This document shows, piece after piece, positions 59,917-64,000 of a DNA stretch of 64,000 nucleotides (positions are counted from its first letter, which is position 1; the number at the start of each line of letters is the position of its first letter). Made by a program: the position numbers and the translations under genes. This DNA is from Leclercia adecarboxylata. Its GTDB lineage: Bacteria > Pseudomonadota > Gammaproteobacteria > Enterobacterales > Enterobacteriaceae. Where the stretch lies: assembly GCA_901472455.1 (NCBI GenBank), contig LR590464.1, positions 2,356,001 through 2,420,000 of the forward strand, read 5' to 3'. The notes under the pieces are model-generated. The model was given only the letters and a program-made list of their open reading frames with translations, was not told the origin of the DNA and did not search any database.

Positions 59917-61452
59917 ATGAGGCGTAACAATCACGTTACACAAAACGAGTATTTGCTTAACGAAGGTTCGACGCTAATGTCGACCACCACTATTCAGAGT
60001 CATATTACTTACGCCAACTCTGCCTTTATTGATGCCAGTGGTTATAAAGAAGAACACCTTATCGGTGAACCGCATAATGTGATTCGCCATCCTGATATGC
60101 CCGCAGAAGCCTTTGGCGATATGTGGTATACCCTGCAACAGGGCGAGAGCTGGACCGGGCTGGTTAAAAATCGCCGTCGCAACGGCGATCACTACTGGGT
60201 GCGGGCCAACGTTACGCCGGTCTACCAGAACGATACGCTCACCGGCTATATTTCGGTGCGTAATATTCCCGAGCGCCACGAAATTGATGCCAGTGAGGCG
60301 CTTTATCAGCGGGTGCGAAATAACGAAATAAAAGGCCATCGTTTTTATAAAGGCGTGCTGGTGCGTCGGGGAATACTCTCTTTTCTTTCAATATTCAAAC
60401 GGCTCAGCACCGCGAAGCGGGTTAATTACTCCGTTGGTATTACCGCCCTGCTCGCCCTGGCGCTTCCTTTATTACTTCCGGGCGGGGTAATACAGGCTGG
60501 TGGCCTGGCGCTGCTGTTTATTTTGCTGGCGTTATTTCTTAATGCCCAGATATGCCGACCGGTAACAACCATCGTCAAACAGATGCAGCGCGTGGTCTCG
60601 GGCCGCAAAACCGACTATACCCATTTCGATCGGGTCGATGAGATTGGCTTGATGATGCGGCTGGTCAATCAGTCCGGCTTAAACCTCAACTCGCTGGTGG
60701 ATGATGTCGGGACGCAAATCAGCGGCATCCGCGAGATTAGCCAGCAGGTCGCCAAAGAAGGTGATGCCCTGCAGACCCGCTCGGAAGAAACTTCTGGGGA
60801 TCTGCAGCAGACGGCCGCAGCGGTGGAAGAAATTGCCAGCGCGGTCAAACAGACCGCCCAGACGGCGGAAGAGGCGATCACGATGGCCGACCAGACCAGC
60901 GCCAGCGCGTACCGCGGCGAAGCGGTGTTGAAGCAGACCATCGACGTGATGCAGTCGGTGTCACGGGATAACGGCCAGATTGTCGATATCATCGCCGTAA
61001 TCGACCGTATCGCCTTCCAGACCAATATTCTGGCCTTGAACGCCGCGGTGGAAGCCGCCCGTGCCGGAGAGGCAGGACGCGGTTTTGCCGTGGTCGCCGC
61101 CGAGGTGCGTAATCTGGCCCAACACTCTGCTTCTGCGGCAAAGGAGATCGCGTCACTTATCGAGAAAAACGTCGCCAGCGTTAACGCCGGGGTAAACATG
61201 GTCGAGCAGACCGAAACCCAGTTGACCGCCATGATGGGTAATGTGCTGAATATGTCGGCTCTGATTAAGGAGATCGGCCACGCGACCCAGGAACAGACTC
61301 AGGCGCTGTCCCTGATTAACGAGTCGATTTCACGTATCGGGGTGATGACCCATAATAACGCCGGGATGGTGGAGCACGTCACTCAGGCGGCAAATCATCT
61401 CACCCAGCGCACCACCCGTCTGCAACAGGCGATTGCGGTGTTCGGCGGCTAA
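59917..61452 (+). CDS. Aer-like PAS-domain methyl-accepting chemotaxis protein
   Basis: 511 residues from MRRNNHVTQNEYLLNEGSTL. PAS domain at ~15-120 with ITYANSAFIDASGYKEEHLI and HNVIRHPDMPAEAFGDMWYT, very like E. coli Aer, whose PAS binds FAD. Two hydrophobic segments near 170-215 (GITALLALALPLLLPGGVIQ, GLALLFILLALFLNAQICRP), HAMP-like linker, then the signalling hairpin IDRIAFQTNILALNAAVEAA and RAGEAGRGFAVVAAEVRNLA. No periplasmic domain, so it senses internal redox or energy state. Intact. Ends without the NWETF pentapeptide, as Aer does. Confidence 0.93.
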   Translation: MRRNNHVTQNEYLLNEGSTLMSTTTIQSHITYANSAFIDASGYKEEHLIGEPHNVIRHPDMPAEAFGDMWYTLQQGESWTGLVKNRRRNGDHYWVRANVTPVYQNDTLTGYISVRNIPERHEIDASEALYQRVRNNEIKGHRFYKGVLVRRGILSFLSIFKRLSTAKRVNYSVGITALLALALPLLLPGGVIQAGGLALLFILLALFLNAQICRPVTTIVKQMQRVVSGRKTDYTHFDRVDEIGLMMRLVNQSGLNLNSLVDDVGTQISGIREISQQVAKEGDALQTRSEETSGDLQQTAAAVEEIASAVKQTAQTAEEAITMADQTSASAYRGEAVLKQTIDVMQSVSRDNGQIVDIIAVIDRIAFQTNILALNAAVEAARAGEAGRGFAVVAAEVRNLAQHSASAAKEIASLIEKNVASVNAGVNMVEQTETQLTAMMGNVLNMSALIKEIGHATQEQTQALSLINESISRIGVMTHNNAGMVEHVTQAANHLTQRTTRLQQAIAVFGG

Positions 61453-61527
61453 CGCCGCAGCAAAAATGGCTAACCCGGCGAAAAGGTCATATCTTTTTAA
61501 AGCGATAGTCGCTGCCGGGAGGCCTGG

Positions 61528-62775
61528 ATGAAAGCAGATAAGAAGACCTTAGCTGTCTCGTTACTCGCCTGGGGCGCACTCTATTATCTGCTGGGCTGGA
61601 TCTCATTAAACCTTGACGGCCCGGAAAGCCGGGTGGCCTTTATCTGGCTGCCGTCGGGCGTGGCCGTCGCCGCCTTCCTGATCACCGCGCGAAAGCAGTG
61701 GCTCGCGCTGTTACTCACCCTGTTCCTCGCCCGCCTGATGCTGGGGCTGACCTTTCACCATACGTTTCACGTCTCGCTGGTGCTGGCGCTGTTTTCCCTG
61801 ACCAGCCACCTGGGCATCGCCTGGTGCGTGCAGCGGTTTTCCCGCGGCTACGATCGGCTGCACCACATCGTCACCTGGGTGATCTCCACGATAGTTATCA
61901 GCGCCCTGGCCGCACTGGCGGGCGTGGGCTGGCTTTCCCTGCTGGCCGGGAACTGGCAAATGCAGTGGCTGTGGATCGCCTGGAGCGCCAACGTCACTGG
62001 CACGCTGTTTGTCACCCCGCCGCTGATGGGCCTGCTGTCACCGACGAATAAAGAGATGCGGCAAGCATCGTTACCCGGTGTTTGTCTGGTGTTCGCCGTG
62101 TTGCTGGCGACCCTGTGGATCTTCAGCGATGTGCCTGACCGCAGCGACAACATCGCCCTGATCTACGCCCTGGCCTGCCTGCCGTTGGTTCTGCTGACGG
62201 CCGCCACCGTTATCTGCAGTAATCGCCTGGCCTCACTGGCGTTTATTCTTTTTAGCGCCGTGGTGCTCTATGCCTCCTGGCGCGAAACCGGCCCCTTCTA
62301 TTTTGCCCGGCTGGCAGCGGAAGAGTCGGTTTTGCTGGCGCAGTCTTATCTTTCCGCCGCCGCCCTGCTGCTGGTGTTTATTCGCGCCCAGAAAACGCAG
62401 AGCACCGCGATGCGTCAAACCCGGACGATGGCGTACTCTCTTGATCCCGAAACGGGCCACCTCGCCTGGGATCCCGATGCGGACCCTTCCCTTACTGCCG
62501 CCTTAGCCCCGGTTAACAGCCGGGACGCGCTGCTGGCGTGCCTACCCGATGCGCAACAGCAGGCCCGGATGGCCGCGCGCTGGCAGGCGGTCGCGAATGA
62601 CCAGCCTGTCGCTGAGACGTTTCATTTTACGCTGGCGATTCCCGGTCATTCGCCCATCACCTTAACAGAGCGAAATATGCTGATGATGACCGACAAAGAT
62701 CGCCCGGTGATTGTCGCCTTCTGGACTGAAGACAAGGGAAGCCTGTTTAACCCAGCGCCGCAGGAGGAAGGTTAA
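61528..62775 (+). CDS. MASE1-domain membrane protein without GGDEF/EAL output
   Basis: 415 residues, intact. Eight or more helices from residue 8 to ~290; WLPSGVAVAAFLITARKQWL, FLARLMLGLTFHHTFHVSLV and WSANVTGTLFVTPPLMGLLS are MASE1 sensor signatures. The C-terminal ~110 residues (MAYSLDPETGHLAWDPDADP, HSPITLTERNMLMMTDKDRP) resemble a degenerate PAS domain. Normally MASE1 is fused to a diguanylate cyclase or kinase; none is seen. The next gene starts two bases after its stop, implying an operon. Confidence 0.85.
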   Translation: MKADKKTLAVSLLAWGALYYLLGWISLNLDGPESRVAFIWLPSGVAVAAFLITARKQWLALLLTLFLARLMLGLTFHHTFHVSLVLALFSLTSHLGIAWCVQRFSRGYDRLHHIVTWVISTIVISALAALAGVGWLSLLAGNWQMQWLWIAWSANVTGTLFVTPPLMGLLSPTNKEMRQASLPGVCLVFAVLLATLWIFSDVPDRSDNIALIYALACLPLVLLTAATVICSNRLASLAFILFSAVVLYASWRETGPFYFARLAAEESVLLAQSYLSAAALLLVFIRAQKTQSTAMRQTRTMAYSLDPETGHLAWDPDADPSLTAALAPVNSRDALLACLPDAQQQARMAARWQAVANDQPVAETFHFTLAIPGHSPITLTERNMLMMTDKDRPVIVAFWTEDKGSLFNPAPQEEG

Positions 62776-62777
62776 CC

Positions 62778-64000
62778 ATGCTGCAGATCGCTTTTTTACT
62801 CGCCGGGGCGACATTTGTCCGCAAAGCGGCCCCCTTTTTTATGGTGGCAGGGTTGCTCTGGGGCGGGCTGGGGCTGGCCATTTTTCTTGATGGTTTGCAG
62901 GGCGGGCTGCACTTCCCCTGCACGTTTTTGGTCTGTTTTTGCTGCTCGACAGCCTGGTGTCGCTGGCGCTCGGCTCCGCGGCCAAAGGCACTCAGCGGGG
63001 GATTTTTTACTTTAAGGGCGGCGTATTTCTGCTGATCGCCATTTCTGATTTTATCGGGTCGCCATGACGGTACCCTGGTGCTGGCCATCGTGTTTGGGAT
63101 TGCGTATTTCATTACCGGCCTGTTTACCATCGCCTCTGCGGTGGTGGTACGCTTCACCCACTGGCGTCGCGCCCTGCTGTCCGGGGTGTTGCAAATCCTG
63201 TTTGCCATTTTCCTGTTCCTGCCTTTTTCCGACAGAACATGACGGCACCGTGTCGCAGTTTATCGGTATGGTGATGCTCACCGGCGGAGTACATTCCGTG
63301 ATCCTCTCCTTACGGATGCGCCAGATCCGCCACGGCCGCTCGGTGTTCGATATTCTCGCCCCGCAGACCCTGATGATCGGCCCGCGTGAGGCCCTGCCGC
63401 AGGATGTACAGCGCATGCCAGGGGATCAACTGATCGTCCACGTCTGGACCCCGGAAGGGTCCGCTAAACAACAGACGCTCCCGCGCCCGGTGATCAACCG
63501 CTACATCGCTGCCGTCGATGCCAACGGGTGATCTCCACCGGTCATGCGGCGCTGGAAGTCCCGCCGACGCTCTATATCAGCCTCTACCCGGCGGCCGAGA
63601 TCGACCGTTCGCCGTCGGAGTTTTTTAACCTGCTGAAGGCGGTGGAAGCTAATACGGTGGCGGGCAAGTATCAACCGGACTACCGCTTTGAAGCCAATAT
63701 GTGTTGCGAGTCCGACCGCAAAATCCACTTCTCCACCTTCAATGCGGCCTCATTGACCAGCTTCTGGACGCAATACCGACAAACCGAAACCTACAACCTG
63801 ACCTGGCGCAACTGTTCCAGCAGCGTGGCCTACGCCCTGGAAGCCGCTCTGGACGGTGCGCTGAAAGAGCGCTGCTCCCGGGGCGGCTTTATGCGACTGC
63901 TATTTATCCCTGAGTTGTGGATTGCCGCGCAGCTGGCGTAAGCGCGCCACCAACATGGCCTGGACGCCCGGGCTGGTGCTGGACTATACCCGGGCGCTGC
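62778..64000 (+). CDS. HdeD-like membrane protein with permuted papain-like C-terminal domain, partial
   Basis: N-terminal membrane domain of the HdeD/DUF308 kind, pairs of short helices with LLWGGLGLAIFLDGLQGGLH, LLDSLVSLALGSAAKGTQRG, IVFGIAYFITGLFTIASAVV, and VLQILFAIFLFLPF. Then RPVINRYIAAVDANG-VISTG-HAALEV and, later, YNLTWRNCSSSVAYALEAAL: a histidine block preceding a cysteine block, as in circularly permuted NlpC/P60-type (YiiX/LRAT-like) proteases. Frame breaks near 62930, 63048, 63228, 63528 and 63935. The right window edge cuts it; the reading continues RKRATNMAWTPGLVLDYTRA. Confidence 0.75.

Noticed and set aside
1..64000. tRNA or rRNA genes
   Set aside because: I saw no cloverleaf-like GGTTCGA-type T-loop with matching arms and no rRNA sequence; a tRNAscan run would settle this.

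Overview
The window looks like a chromosomal segment of an enterobacterium of the Enterobacter/Leclercia/Lelliottia type. This rests on recognisable protein families and on gene neighbourhoods shared with E. coli: yddG divergent from fdnGHI, narU-narZYWV, nhoA, yddH, pptA and a yncG-like GST. I ran no database search, so species is open. The sequence carries many single-base insertions and deletions, mostly in runs of 3-8 identical bases. They split well conserved genes (fdnG, fdnH, narZ, narY, narV, livM, a fusA paralogue, yddG, pptA) into pieces that rejoin when one base is added or removed. I read most of them as sequencing error, so coordinates are given for the whole inferred gene and frame breaks are noted.

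Layout. 1-3.7 kb: fdnH (cut by the left edge) and fdnG with an in-frame selenocysteine UGA, with FNR and NarL sites upstream. 3.9-4.8 kb: yddG exporter. 4.8-9.1 kb: orphan type VI secretion (T6SS) module A, transcribed leftward: a possible 44-residue membrane peptide, a PAAR tip protein, a Tle1-like phospholipase and three tandem lipoprotein putative immunity genes. The two extra immunity copies are each preceded by a scrap of the effector's C-terminus. 9.4-17 kb: a LysR regulator divergent from a five-gene Liv-type ABC importer, followed by a 2-aminothiazoline-4-carboxylate hydrolase-like gene and an M20 carbamoylase-like gene. 17-19.3 kb: smvA/smvR efflux pair with two operator-like palindromes. 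19.4-27.6 kb: narU-narZYWV nitrate respiration. 27.7-30 kb: mazEF, a small membrane gene, a duplicated mazF 3' end, and nhoA. 30.1-33.5 kb: an Fe(III)/phosphonate-type ABC importer. 33.6-37 kb: yddH, a trypsin-like lipoprotein protease, and a second EF-G. 37-40.8 kb: a metallo-beta-lactamase-fold hydrolase divergent from LysR, and TetR divergent from an ABC-type membrane domain protein.

40.8-49.9 kb: T6SS module B, transcribed leftward: VgrG with a C-terminal extension, Tle3-like lipase, four tandem Tli3-like immunity genes, a PAAR protein and a membrane protein. 50.4-51.4 kb: pptA and a GST. 51.4-58.9 kb: an eight-gene operon with a polar amino-acid ABC importer, two paralogous binding proteins, a GNAT acetyltransferase, an M20 deacetylase and two flavin monooxygenases. 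Its content matches the acetylate/oxidise/deacetylate logic of S-(2-succino)cysteine disposal in Bacillus. 59-64 kb: a P-loop kinase-like gene, an Aer-like chemoreceptor, a MASE1 protein without an output domain, and an HdeD-like membrane protein with a permuted papain-like tail (cut by the right edge).

The backbone is anaerobic respiration with formate as donor and nitrate as acceptor. The accessory parts are two antibacterial T6SS cargo modules with no structural genes nearby, a toxin-antitoxin pair, and two probable sulfur/nitrogen scavenging routes that may both end in cysteine.
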